A stretch of DNA of 43,125 nucleotides from an uncultured Oscillospiraceae bacterium (GTDB lineage: Bacteria; Bacillota; Clostridia; Oscillospirales; Oscillospiraceae): contig CATLEJ010000004.1 of the NCBI GenBank assembly GCA_949916125.1, positions 1 to 43,125 on the forward strand, read 5' to 3'. The position numbers and the translations under genes were made by a program. Shown in pieces: positions 10,228-17,983 of this stretch (position 1 is the first letter of the stretch; every line of letters begins with the position of its first letter). A model generated the notes under the pieces. That model ran no database searches. It saw only the letters and a program-made list of their open reading frames with translations, and was not told the DNA's origin.

Positions 10228-11574
10228 TCAGCCATTCCCCCGGACCAGGAGGGCGGCGGTCTCCACGTGGGCGGTGCGGGGGAACAGGTCCACCGCCTCC
10301 GCCTGCGCCAGCCCATAGCCCAGCGGGGTGAAGCGCCCCACGTCCCGGGCCAGGGTGGCCGGGTCGCAGGAGACGTACACCACCCGGCGGGGGGCCATGC
10401 GGGCGATGGTGTCCACCACCGCCGGCGCCAGCCCCTTCCGGGGCGGGTCCACCACCACCACGTCCGGACGGACGCCCTCCGCCTCCAGCGACGCCGCCAG
10501 CTCGGCGGCGTCGCCGCACACAAAGCGGGTCCTGCCCTCCAGGCCGTTCCGGCGGGCGTTTTCCCGGGCGTCGGCCACCGCCTGGGGCACCACCTCCACG
10601 CCGATGACCTGTCCGGCCCGCTCCGCCAGGGTGAGGCTGATGGTGCCGATGCCGCAGTACAGCTCCACCACCGTCTCCCGTCCGGTGAGGGCGGCAAACT
10701 CCAGGGCCCTGCCGTATAGCACCTCGGTCTGCGCCCGGTTCACCTGAAAAAAGGAGGGCACCGACAGCCGGAACACGTGGCCGCACAGCGTTTCCTCCAG
10801 CCAGTCCCGGCCCCAGAGGGTGCGGAACTCCTGCCCCAGGATGACGTTGGTTTTCCGGGTGTTGACGGACAGCACCACCCCCGCCAGCGACGGCGCGGCA
10901 GCCTGTAAAACGTCCACCAGCTCCTTTTCATGGGGGAGGGACTTCCCGTTGGCCACCACGCAGCACAGCGCCTCCCCCGCGGAATTGGTGCGCAGGAACA
11001 GGTGCCGCACCAGCCCCTTCCCCGTCCGCTCGTCGTAGGCCGGAACATGGAAGCGCTCCATCCAGCCCTTCACGGCGGCCCGGCAGGCGGTGTCCGCCTC
11101 CGGCTGGAGCAGGCAGTCGGCGATGTCCACCACCTGATGGGTGCCCCCCCGGTAGTAGCCGACGGCCCCCTGGGCCACGGGGAACTGGACCTTGTTGCGG
11201 TAACGCAGGGTGTTTTTTGCGCCGTAGATCACGGGGACGCCGATCTCCGCCCCGCCGATGCGCCGCAGGGCGTCCTCCACCCGCTGCCGCTTGGCCTCCA
11301 GCTCCTCGGCGTAGGTCATGTGCCGGAACTGGCAGCCGCCGCAGCGCCCGTAATAGGGGCAGTCCGGCTGGATCCGGGCGGGGGAGGGCTCCAACAGCTT
11401 CTCAATGCGCCCCCAGGCGGCGCTGCGGCCCACGTGCTCGATGAACACGTCCGCCCGCTCCCCCCGGAGGGCCCCCTTGACGAATACCGCCACGCCGTCG
11501 ATCCGGGCCACCCCCTCGCCGCCGCTGGCGTAGCCCTCGATGACGGCGGGGAACACCGCGCCCTCCTTCAGCAT
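10228..11574 (-). CDS. rlmD: 23S rRNA (uracil-C5)-methyltransferase, RlmD/RlmCD family
   Basis: A TrmA/RumA-family enzyme that makes 5-methyluridine in RNA with SAM; Gram-positive members modify one or both of U747 and U1939 of 23S rRNA. The 448-aa protein has an N-terminal TRAM-like domain (about 1-60) and a [4Fe-4S] cluster site (C72, C78, C81, probably C154). It also has the SAM motif VELYCGIGTISL (about 304), DPPRKGL (about 377) and the catalytic Cys403 in YVSCDPATLARD. It overlaps the 3' end of queH by 7 nt, so the two RNA-modification genes form one operon. Which uridines it modifies cannot be told from sequence. Confidence 0.93.
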   Translation of the reverse strand: MLKEGAVFPAVIEGYASGGEGVARIDGVAVFVKGALRGERADVFIEHVGRSAAWGRIEKLLEPSPARIQPDCPYYGRCGGCQFRHMTYAEELEAKRQRVEDALRRIGGAEIGVPVIYGAKNTLRYRNKVQFPVAQGAVGYYRGGTHQVVDIADCLLQPEADTACRAAVKGWMERFHVPAYDERTGKGLVRHLFLRTNSAGEALCCVVANGKSLPHEKELVDVLQAAAPSLAGVVLSVNTRKTNVILGQEFRTLWGRDWLEETLCGHVFRLSVPSFFQVNRAQTEVLYGRALEFAALTGRETVVELYCGIGTISLTLAERAGQVIGVEVVPQAVADARENARRNGLEGRTRFVCGDAAELAASLEAEGVRPDVVVVDPPRKGLAPAVVDTIARMAPRRVVYVSCDPATLARDVGRFTPLGYGLAQAEAVDLFPRTAHVETAALLVRGNG

Positions 11575-12152
11575 TGGGACGCCCTCCCCTCCGCCTTGTG
11601 GAGTTTGTGCAGCTCCTTTTTGCGGCGGTTGGAGAACCGGTCCTCCTCGCTGTACACGCAGCCGCAGTACTTCTGCAGATAGAGGCCCAGCGCCCGGGCT
11701 TCCTCCTGCCCCTCCCGGAAGCGGGGCCGGAAGTCATAGGGGACAAACTCCACGCCGTATTTTTCCCCCATCCGCGCCCCTGTGGCGCAGATCAGCTCCC
11801 GGTTCTGGTAGGGGGACACCAGCAGGGTGGTGGTAAAGCGGCCGAAGCCGTGTTCCGCCGCGTACCGGGCGGCGAATTCCATCCGGCAGGCGTAGCAGTA
11901 CCCGCAGCGGTGGTCGCTGTCCTGGGCCACGGCGGCGGTGAACTGCCGCAGGCCGTAGAAATCCTGCTCCCGCAGCTCCAGGCCGATGTCCTGGGCGTAC
12001 TGCCGCAGGGTGTCCCGGCGGGCCCTGTACTCCTGGAAGGGGTGGATGTTGGGGTTGTACCACAGGCCGGTGGGCTCCACCCCTTCCTCCCGCAGCGTTT
12101 TCACACAGGCCACGGAGCAGGGGGCGCAGCAGATGTGGAGCAGCAGCTCCAT
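11568..12152 (-). CDS. queH: Epoxyqueuosine reductase QueH
   Basis: QueH (formerly DUF208) performs the last step of queuosine formation in tRNA, converting epoxyqueuosine to queuosine, and replaces the unrelated QueG. The 194-aa protein begins MELLLHICCAPCSV; paired Cys residues at the N-terminus, CGYCYACR near 104 and YCGCVYSEEDR near 161 are the metal-ligand cysteines expected for the family. An ATG has a GGAGATGAT-type ribosome binding site just upstream. It overlaps the downstream methyltransferase, which matches the shared theme of RNA modification. Other queuosine genes are not in the window. Confidence 0.92.
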   Translation of the reverse strand: MELLLHICCAPCSVACVKTLREEGVEPTGLWYNPNIHPFQEYRARRDTLRQYAQDIGLELREQDFYGLRQFTAAVAQDSDHRCGYCYACRMEFAARYAAEHGFGRFTTTLLVSPYQNRELICATGARMGEKYGVEFVPYDFRPRFREGQEEARALGLYLQKYCGCVYSEEDRFSNRRKKELHKLHKAEGRASQC

Positions 12153-12180
12153 GGGGGATCATCTCCTTCCGATGGAATGG

Positions 12181-12212
12181 GACAGCCAAGGCCGCGCCCG
12201 GTCTTGGCTGTC
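12181..12212 (-). terminator. Hairpin after the S41 protease gene
   Basis: A 10-bp perfect stem (GACAGCCAAG at 12181-12190, CTTGGCTGTC at 12203-12212) lies 8 nt beyond the stop of the protease gene and before queH. There is no U run, so termination is probably partial, or the hairpin only separates expression of the two units. Confidence 0.5.
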
Positions 12213-12220
12213 GGTGGGTT

Positions 12221-14149
12221 CTATTTGACGGGCAGGATATCCAGCCCGGCCAGCACCGCGAACATCCCGGCGGCGGCCTCATCCCGGAGGATGGGGGCCT
12301 TGGGGGACAGCTCCTCCAGCGGGGCGTACAGCAGCCCCAGCTTGGACCAGGCGTCGCCCTCGAAGCTCTCGTCCACCCCCCAGGCCAGCACCGCCATGCT
12401 GGTGCGGGCCCAGTCGGAATAGCCCATCAGTGCCCCACGCTGGGTTAAGGTGAGGTTGTCGGCTTTGTCCTCCACCCACAGGCCGTAGTCGTCGATCCTC
12501 AGGTTGAGGAAGCGGGCGGTGCGGCCCATGATGGTGAAGAACTCCTCCTGCGTGAGGATGCCGGAGGGGTTAAACCGTCCGCTCCCCACGCCGTTCACCA
12601 GCCCCAGATAGGCCATGGCGTTGACGGCGGCGGCGTACCACGCGCTTTGGTGTACATCTGTAAACAGGCTCTCCCCCTGGTAGGACACGTTCAGCACGTT
12701 GGCCAGCATAGAGCACAGCTCGGCGCGGGTGAGGTTCCCCGCAGGATTGAAGTGCCCCTTGCCGTCCCCTTGGAGCAGCCCATAGGTGCCCATGGCGTTG
12801 ATGGCGTCGGCGTATTTGCTGTCCGCCACGTCGGTAAACCAGCGGCTCTCGTATTCGATGCCCAGCTTTTCCGCGATCTGGGGGGCGGTGTAGTTGTCGG
12901 CGTGCCAGCCGGGGAACTCGGTGTAGCTCACCAGGATCTGGGGGGGCAGGGCGGACAGCAGGGCGGACAGGGTCTCGCTGTCCGTATCGGGGTCAATGCT
13001 GTACGAGCGGCAGGTGGAGCTCAGGTTGGTACGGAAGGAGATGCCCAGCTTGGCCTCCGACGGATCCCCGCACAGGGCCAGGGACACGGCGTTGGTATAG
13101 GTGCTGTCCACCAGCAGGGTGGGGATCACGCCGATTTTGTCGGTGGTGTTGCAGCCGCCGGAGTAGAAGCGGTGGACGGTGAGCTTCAGGCTGTCTTCGT
13201 CGAAGTAGTCGGGGAGGACGCTGCCGTCCAGCATGGCCTGGGCCACGCCCTTGCCATAGGTGCGGCCCCCCACGGTGATGCTGCGCCCCTCGTCCCGGAG
13301 GCCGGAGGCCACAAGCTCGGAGGCGGAAGCGCTGCTCCCGTCGGTGAGCACGATGACGGGCTTGGCGGTGGCGGCGTGCTTCTGGGCGGGGACGGGGGTC
13401 ACCGTGTTGTCCCCACTCTGGTAGTAGAGGTAATAGCCCGGGCCCAGCAGGGCGTTGAGCATTTCCACCGCCGCGTTGGTGTAGCCCCCGCCGTTGCCCC
13501 GCAGGTCCAGCAGCCACAGGCGCACTTTGGCGTCGTTGTCCCGGACCATCTGGGCAAACTCCCTGCCGGTGTCGCTGCCGAAGCTGTTGCAGTCGATGTA
13601 GCCGATGCCGCCGTCCAGGAGGCGCACCTCGGTGTTGGGGATGACCACCAGGCGGCGGGTGAGGGTATATTGGGTGCGCGCGCCGTCCCGGAGGACGGTG
13701 ACGGTGACCTGGGTGCCCTCGTCGCCGGCGATCCGGCTGACGACGGCGTCGTCCGCGGGGACGCAGGACACGCCGTCGATCTCCACGATGAGGTCCCCGG
13801 ACCGCAGGCCCGCCTCCCGGGCGCTTCCGCCGGAGATGGTGTCCACAATCAAAATCCCCTCGTCGGTGCGCTGGATGGTGACGCCGATGCCCACCAGGCC
13901 GGTCTCCCCCTCAAGGGCGTCCAGGAACGCCCGGTATTCCTCGGCGGTCATATAGCTGGTATAGGGGTCGCCCAGCAGGCGGATCAGCTCGTCCACCGTC
14001 TGCGCCTCATAGGCCTCGTCGGGGATGTCGTAATAGTAGTATGTCTCCAGCAGCTCCAGGGCCTGGTCCACCGTGAGGGCGTAGGCCGGGGTGAGCAGCA
14101 GGGCAAGGGACAGCAGCAGGGTCAGCAGACGGGTCAGGCACTTCTTCAT
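12221..14149 (-). CDS. Secreted S41 (C-terminal processing) protease with SLH domains
   Basis: A 642-aa exported protease. Residues 1-24 form a signal peptide (MKKC, a leucine-rich core, then PAYA). A PDZ domain spans about 75-165. The S41 core follows, with the catalytic triad seen as Ser275 (in GSSASASE), Lys300 (in TYGKG) and Gln304, at the spacing known for Prc/CtpA. The C-terminus carries S-layer homology repeats at about 437-485 and 495-545, with a degenerate third to 640, so it is likely held on the cell wall. SLH fusions to S41 proteases occur in Firmicutes. It probably trims secreted or wall proteins; substrates are unknown. An ATG follows AAGGAGAA. Confidence 0.93.
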   Translation of the reverse strand: MKKCLTRLLTLLLSLALLLTPAYALTVDQALELLETYYYYDIPDEAYEAQTVDELIRLLGDPYTSYMTAEEYRAFLDALEGETGLVGIGVTIQRTDEGILIVDTISGGSAREAGLRSGDLIVEIDGVSCVPADDAVVSRIAGDEGTQVTVTVLRDGARTQYTLTRRLVVIPNTEVRLLDGGIGYIDCNSFGSDTGREFAQMVRDNDAKVRLWLLDLRGNGGGYTNAAVEMLNALLGPGYYLYYQSGDNTVTPVPAQKHAATAKPVIVLTDGSSASASELVASGLRDEGRSITVGGRTYGKGVAQAMLDGSVLPDYFDEDSLKLTVHRFYSGGCNTTDKIGVIPTLLVDSTYTNAVSLALCGDPSEAKLGISFRTNLSSTCRSYSIDPDTDSETLSALLSALPPQILVSYTEFPGWHADNYTAPQIAEKLGIEYESRWFTDVADSKYADAINAMGTYGLLQGDGKGHFNPAGNLTRAELCSMLANVLNVSYQGESLFTDVHQSAWYAAAVNAMAYLGLVNGVGSGRFNPSGILTQEEFFTIMGRTARFLNLRIDDYGLWVEDKADNLTLTQRGALMGYSDWARTSMAVLAWGVDESFEGDAWSKLGLLYAPLEELSPKAPILRDEAAAGMFAVLAGLDILPVK

Positions 14150-14227
14150 AGTCGTTCTCCTTGTGCGCGGCGTTTGGCTCCGGCCCGCCCCCGCGCGTAA
14201 AACAGGCCATCGGCCCCTTTTTGTAAA

Positions 14228-14256
14228 TTGACAAACGGGGCGGTTTCCATTAAACT
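14228..14256 (+). promoter_or_regulatory. Promoter of the alpha/beta hydrolase gene
   Basis: TTGACA (14228-14233), 17 nt, TAAACT (14251-14256). It overlaps the divergent promoter region of the S41 protease gene. Confidence 0.75.
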
Positions 14257-14257
14257 G

Positions 14258-14269
14258 AGTATACCATAT
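14258..14269 (-). promoter_or_regulatory. Extended -10 for the S41 protease gene
   Basis: The minus strand reads ATATGG immediately before TATACT, an extended -10 of the same form as the str operon promoter. No good -35 is visible 17 nt upstream. The opposite -10 at 14251-14256 is only one base away, so the two divergent promoters cannot both be occupied. Confidence 0.5.
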
Positions 14270-14294
14270 TTAGATGACAATGGGGTGAGTTTTT

Positions 14295-15260
14295 ATGGTA
14301 AACTTTACGGAATTTTCGTTTCCCTCCAGGGACGGGGTCCATCAGTGCCACGCGAGCCTGTGGACGCGTTCGGACACCGAGCCCCGGGCGGTGGTGCAGA
14401 TCGTCCACGGCGTGGCGGAGTACGCTGGGCGGTACGACGCCTTCGCCCGGTATCTTGCGGACCACGGCTTCGCCGTGTGCGGCGAGGACCACCTGGGCCA
14501 CGGCAAGACGGTGGACGACGGCAAATACGGCTACTTCGGCAAAAAGGACGGCTGGACGCTGGTGACCGCCGACGTGCGGCAGCTGCGCGTTCTCATGGGG
14601 GAAAAATTCCCCGGCGTGCCCTACTTCCTGCTGGGCCACTCCATGGGCTCCTTCCTGGCCCGCACCTACCTGTGCAAATATCCCGGCACGGTGGACGGCT
14701 GCATCCTGTCCGGCACCGGCCAGGAGAAGCCCGCCCTGGTGGCGGCGGGCAAGGCGGTGGCCGGCGCTATTTGTGCCGTCCGGGGGCCGGAGGCGGTGAG
14801 CGGCCTCATCGACAAGCTGTCCCTGGGGGCGTACAACAAGCAGTTCCAGCCCAACCGCACCACGGCGGACTGGATCTGCCGGGACGAGGCGGTGGTGGAC
14901 AAGTACCTGAAAGATCCCTTCTGCACCTTCAAGCCCACCGCCGGGATGTTCCGGGACATGATGGGGGGCCTTCAGTATATCGCCAGCGAGGAGGCCCTGT
15001 CCGCCATGGACCCCCGCACCCCGGTGTACCTGTTCTCCGGGGACCAGGACCCGGTGGGCTCCAACGGGGAGGGCGTGAAGCGGGTGTACGGCTTCTTCAA
15101 GGACCACGGCACCGCGGACCTCACCATGAAGCTCTACCCCGGCGGGCGGCACGAGATGCTCAACGAGATCAACAAGGGCGAGGTGTACGCCGACGTGCTG
15201 GCCTGGCTGGAGCAGAGAAGCGCGGAAAAGCGGACAGTGAGGGAGCTTGGAGCGGAGTGA
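14295..15260 (+). CDS. Alpha/beta hydrolase, monoacylglycerol lipase-like
   Basis: A 321-aa serine hydrolase of the lysophospholipase/monoglyceride-lipase type (COG2267-like). The oxyanion region HGVAEYAGRY lies near 38. The nucleophile elbow is GHSMGS near 117, the acid is in SGDQDPVG near 250 and the base is the His of GGRHEMLNE near 285. No signal peptide is seen, so it is cytoplasmic. An ATG at 14295 follows GGGGTGAG. The last 15 or so codons (RSAEKRTVRELGAE) are encoded by a family A repeat, so the C-terminal tail past the hydrolase fold appears to be repeat-derived. The substrate is unknown. Confidence 0.9.
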   Translation: MVNFTEFSFPSRDGVHQCHASLWTRSDTEPRAVVQIVHGVAEYAGRYDAFARYLADHGFAVCGEDHLGHGKTVDDGKYGYFGKKDGWTLVTADVRQLRVLMGEKFPGVPYFLLGHSMGSFLARTYLCKYPGTVDGCILSGTGQEKPALVAAGKAVAGAICAVRGPEAVSGLIDKLSLGAYNKQFQPNRTTADWICRDEAVVDKYLKDPFCTFKPTAGMFRDMMGGLQYIASEEALSAMDPRTPVYLFSGDQDPVGSNGEGVKRVYGFFKDHGTADLTMKLYPGGRHEMLNEINKGEVYADVLAWLEQRSAEKRTVRELGAE

Positions 15261-15412
15261 AAGCAAAAGCCAAGGCCCGCGCAGCGGGGCTGGGTTTTGC
15301 TTGAGTCGCAGCGGCGGTGTGTGCCAGTGGCACACGTCTACCGCACGACCGAGCCGAAGGCGAGACAGCGACCGAATGTCCTGGCCGCTTCGCAGCGTGA
15401 CAATGAGGCCCT
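15216..15412 (+). repeat. Family A repeat, copy 2 (forms the 3' end of the hydrolase gene)
   Basis: It begins AGAAGCGCGGA inside the hydrolase gene. It continues with GGAGCTTGGAGCGGAG, the AAGCCAAGGCCC...GGGTTTTGC stem block, TTGAGTCGCAGCG, and ends GCTTCGCAGCGTGACAA. Compared with the copy at 39990 it carries an extra segment of about 45 nt with a GTGTGCCAGTGGCACAC palindrome. It is oriented with the gene, as at 4819 and 34230. Confidence 0.7.
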
Positions 15413-15417
15413 TGACC

Positions 15418-16296
15418 TTATCCTCGCCGCAAAAACCTGAACTGGGTTTCCGAGCACACCATGGCCAGGAAGATGACACAGAAGCCCAGGTACATCAGCG
15501 GCGTGGGCTCCTCCGCCCCGAAGGCCACGGAGAACAGCACCCCGAAGGGGGCTTCCAGGGAGAGCAGCAGGGCCGCCGACGAGGGGTCGGTATACTTCTG
15601 CCCCACGTTCTGAAACAACAGGGCCACGGCGGTGCACCCCACTCCAAGGTAAAGCAGCACCCACCAGGCAAAGGGGGTGAGGGGCTGGGTGGGGAAGCCG
15701 CGGGTGAGGAGCATACCTACCCCGCACATGACGGCCATGGCGGCAAACTGCATGGTGGTAAGCAGGAAAATATCCCGCCCGGGGGAGAGCTTGGCCACCG
15801 CCACGATGTGGCAGGCCAGAAAGAAGGCCGCCACAAGGGTGAGGCAGTCTCCCAACGCCAGGGCGATCCCCCCGTCCCAGGACACCAGCCCGATGCCTGT
15901 CACAGACAGCAGGGCGGCCAGCACATTCCAGCGGGTGGGGCGCTTGCGATCCACGATCCAGTAGAGGAAGGGGACGATGATGCAGTAGGAGGCGGTAAAA
16001 AAGGCGTTTTTCCCCGGGGTGGTGCCGATCAGCCCAAAGAGCTGGGTGATATACGCCGTCCCCATCAGCAGGCCCAGTATGCCTCCCTGCCACACATAGC
16101 CCCAGTCCATGTTCCGCCACTGCCTCCAAAACACCACCGCCAGCAGCACCGCCCCCAGGGCAAACCGGAAGGCCAGCATGAACATAGGATCCACATCATC
16201 TACCGCATCCTTCACCAAGAAAAAAGACGAGCCCCAAATCAGGGTGGCGGACACGATCATGGGCTTGGCCAGCTTTTTCATAACGGATTCGTTCAT
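15418..16296 (-). CDS. EamA/DMT-family transporter
   Basis: A 292-aa integral membrane protein of the drug/metabolite transporter superfamily. About ten hydrophobic segments are arranged as two EamA repeats. The first starts LIWGSSFFLVKDAV near 18. The second holds the typical DPSSAALLLSLEAPFGVLFS segment near 240, close to the end. Members export or import small metabolites such as amino acids or purines; the substrate cannot be predicted. It is transcribed away from the glycosylase gene, from a 49-nt divergent spacer. Its 3' end abuts family A repeat copy 2. Confidence 0.9.
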   Translation of the reverse strand: MNESVMKKLAKPMIVSATLIWGSSFFLVKDAVDDVDPMFMLAFRFALGAVLLAVVFWRQWRNMDWGYVWQGGILGLLMGTAYITQLFGLIGTTPGKNAFFTASYCIIVPFLYWIVDRKRPTRWNVLAALLSVTGIGLVSWDGGIALALGDCLTLVAAFFLACHIVAVAKLSPGRDIFLLTTMQFAAMAVMCGVGMLLTRGFPTQPLTPFAWWVLLYLGVGCTAVALLFQNVGQKYTDPSSAALLLSLEAPFGVLFSVAFGAEEPTPLMYLGFCVIFLAMVCSETQFRFLRRG

Positions 16297-16345
16297 AAAA
16301 ATTCAACTCCAGGTTATGATATTGGAGGGGAAAGGGGGCGGCCCC

Positions 16346-16957
16346 ATGCTGCCGCAGGCATTTTTCAGCGGGGACACGGTGGAAACCGCCCGCGCCCTGG
16401 TGGGCAAGTACCTGGTCCGGCGGTACGGCCGGATCACCCTGGCCGCCCGGATCACCGAGACGGAGGCCTATGTGGGCCGGATGGACAAGGCGTGCCACGC
16501 CTACGGCTACCGAAAGACGGAGCGGACGAAAACCCTGTACGCCCCGCCGGGGACGGCCTACGTGTACCTGATTTACGGGATGCACTGCTGCCTCAACTTT
16601 GTCACCGAGGGGGAGGGGGAGCCGGCGGCGGTGCTGGTCCGGGGCCTGGCCCCAAGGTATAACCAGGACATCATAGCAGAAAACCGCTTCCATTGCAAGT
16701 GCGGTGAGATGACCGCCTACCAGAAAAAGAACTTTCTCAACGGCCCCGGGAAGGTGTGCGCCGGAATGAACATCGACCGGGCGCTCAACGGCCTGCCCTA
16801 CGGTTCGCAGGAGCTGTTTGTCTGCGGCCGCCTGGAAGAGGCGGGCCTGCCGCCCTGCCCGGATGATGACGGGCCGCTGGATCTCAAGGTTGGGAAGCGC
16901 ATCGGGATCGACTACGCGGAGGAAGCGGTGGATTTCCCCTGGCGGTTCTATTTATAA
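16346..16957 (+). CDS. mpg: DNA-3-methyladenine glycosylase (AAG/MPG family)
   Basis: It excises alkylated and deaminated purines (3-methyladenine, hypoxanthine) as the first step of base-excision repair. The ATG at 16346 has a purine-rich GGGGAAAGGGGG upstream and gives 203 aa, the usual size for the family. Motifs seen are ARITETEAYVG near 33 with the catalytic Glu, the APPGTAYVYLIYGMH core near 70, EPAAVLVRG near 97 and LNGPGKVCAGMNID near 130. It diverges from the EamA gene. A start at 16316 is possible but less well placed. Confidence 0.92.
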   Translation: MLPQAFFSGDTVETARALVGKYLVRRYGRITLAARITETEAYVGRMDKACHAYGYRKTERTKTLYAPPGTAYVYLIYGMHCCLNFVTEGEGEPAAVLVRGLAPRYNQDIIAENRFHCKCGEMTAYQKKNFLNGPGKVCAGMNIDRALNGLPYGSQELFVCGRLEEAGLPPCPDDDGPLDLKVGKRIGIDYAEEAVDFPWRFYL

Positions 16958-16971
16958 GGTTCGCCGCGCAA

Positions 16972-17017
16972 AAAAACCGGAGCGCCTGCCCTGTTGACGG
17001 GCGGCGCTTCGGTTTTT
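16972..17017. terminator. Bidirectional terminator after mpg
   Basis: AAAAACCGGAGCGCC on the left pairs with GGCGCTTCGGTTTTT on the right with a single G-U wobble, and GCCC/GGGC extends it around a short loop. A and T runs flank both sides, so it can stop mpg transcripts and also read-through from cheY. Confidence 0.85.
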
Positions 17018-17051
17018 CTGATTGGCGTTTCTGAGGGACAGGCGCGTCAAG

Positions 17052-17080
17052 CCGCAGAGCCGGTGTTTCCAGCTCTGCGG
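17052..17080 (-). terminator. Hairpin after cheY
   Basis: CCGCAGAGC (17052-17060) pairs perfectly with GCTCTGCGG (17072-17080), 10 nt past the cheY stop. It has no U run; the stronger hairpin at 16972-17017 is just behind it. Confidence 0.5.
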
Positions 17081-17089
17081 GAGCCCACC

Positions 17090-17452
17090 TTATACAAGCG
17101 CCTGCTCCAGCGCCTCGAGGAAGGTCTGCTGCTCCAGGGGCTTGTAGAGGAACCCCTTCGCGCCGATGCAGTCCGCCTCGTCAATGGTGTCGTCGTAGGC
17201 CAGGGAGGACACCATGACAATCCGGGCCTCCGGATGCTCCTCCAGGATGACCTGGGCCGTCTCCAGCCCGTCCAGCCCGGGCATGATGATATCCATGGTC
17301 ACCAGATCCGGCTGCACCTCGTCGTAACGGGCGATGGCATCCTCGCCGTTTTCACAGTAGGCCACCACCTCGAAGTCGGTGCCCTCCAGCAGCTTCCGGA
17401 TCTGGATCTCTGTCACACGGGAGTCGTCAACCACCATGATCTTTTTTTTCAT
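17090..17452 (-). CDS. CheY-like single-domain response regulator
   Basis: A 120-aa stand-alone receiver. The acidic pair is D9/D10, the phospho-accepting Asp54 is in TMDIIMPGLDG, the switch Ser82/Ser83 is in MVSSLAYDD, and Lys104 is in LYKP. It has no output domain, so it acts by protein-protein contact. Its ATGA start overlaps the cheX-like stop, so the two are translationally coupled. In chemotaxis systems CheY-P binds the flagellar switch, but no flagellar or other chemotaxis gene lies in the window, so the target is open. Confidence 0.9.
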   Translation of the reverse strand: MKKKIMVVDDSRVTEIQIRKLLEGTDFEVVAYCENGEDAIARYDEVQPDLVTMDIIMPGLDGLETAQVILEEHPEARIVMVSSLAYDDTIDEADCIGAKGFLYKPLEQQTFLEALEQALV

Positions 17453-17949
17453 ACAGACACATCCCTTTCCAAATCATTCTCGTCCCCATGAGGGGTATAG
17501 TAGATAAGCTGTACCTGCTCCGCCCTGTCGCCGTCATAGTCCAGCATAATGCTCCGCCGTTCCGACTCAGGCACATAGGGCCCCTGGCAAAAGACAGGGA
17601 CGCTAAACCGGGCAGGCCGTTTTGCCTCCGGAAACAGCCGGATCAGCACGTGCCCGCCCAGCACATTGAGGTATTCTTTGGCCACGTCGGCCACATCCCG
17701 GGGCGTCAGCTCGTCGGTCTGCATCACTTCCTGGGCCAGACGGACAAACATGGCCGCGTTGGCGCACAGGCACAGGGTGCCGTCCATCCCGCGCTCAAAG
17801 GTGATGTACACTGTGCAGGCGCCCTCCCCAAGCCCGGTCCCGCCCGTCTCCGTCAGGCTCAGGCAGATCCCTGCCTCCCGCCGGGTGATCTCCCGGGTGA
17901 CCTGATCCAGCATGACACGGAGCTTTTCCCTGGGCATCACACGATCCAT
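17449..17949 (-). CDS. cheX: CheX-like CheY phosphatase
   Basis: A 166-aa protein of the CheC/CheX/FliY phosphatase group. The key motif is KEYLNVLGG near 91, giving the ExxN pair (Glu92, Asn95) that dephosphorylates CheY-P in CheX. One such motif is seen, as in CheX rather than two as in CheC. The alternating Ile/Leu/Phe segments around it (TVYITFERG, VQLIYYTP) fit the alpha/beta fold. It overlaps the downstream CheY-like gene by 4 nt, so phosphatase and probable substrate are made together. FapA is 34 nt upstream in the same operon. Confidence 0.8.
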   Translation of the reverse strand: MDRVMPREKLRVMLDQVTREITRREAGICLSLTETGGTGLGEGACTVYITFERGMDGTLCLCANAAMFVRLAQEVMQTDELTPRDVADVAKEYLNVLGGHVLIRLFPEAKRPARFSVPVFCQGPYVPESERRSIMLDYDGDRAEQVQLIYYTPHGDENDLERDVSV

Positions 17950-17983
17950 GCCGGCCCTCCTCTCTCATCGTTCCATACCGGGG

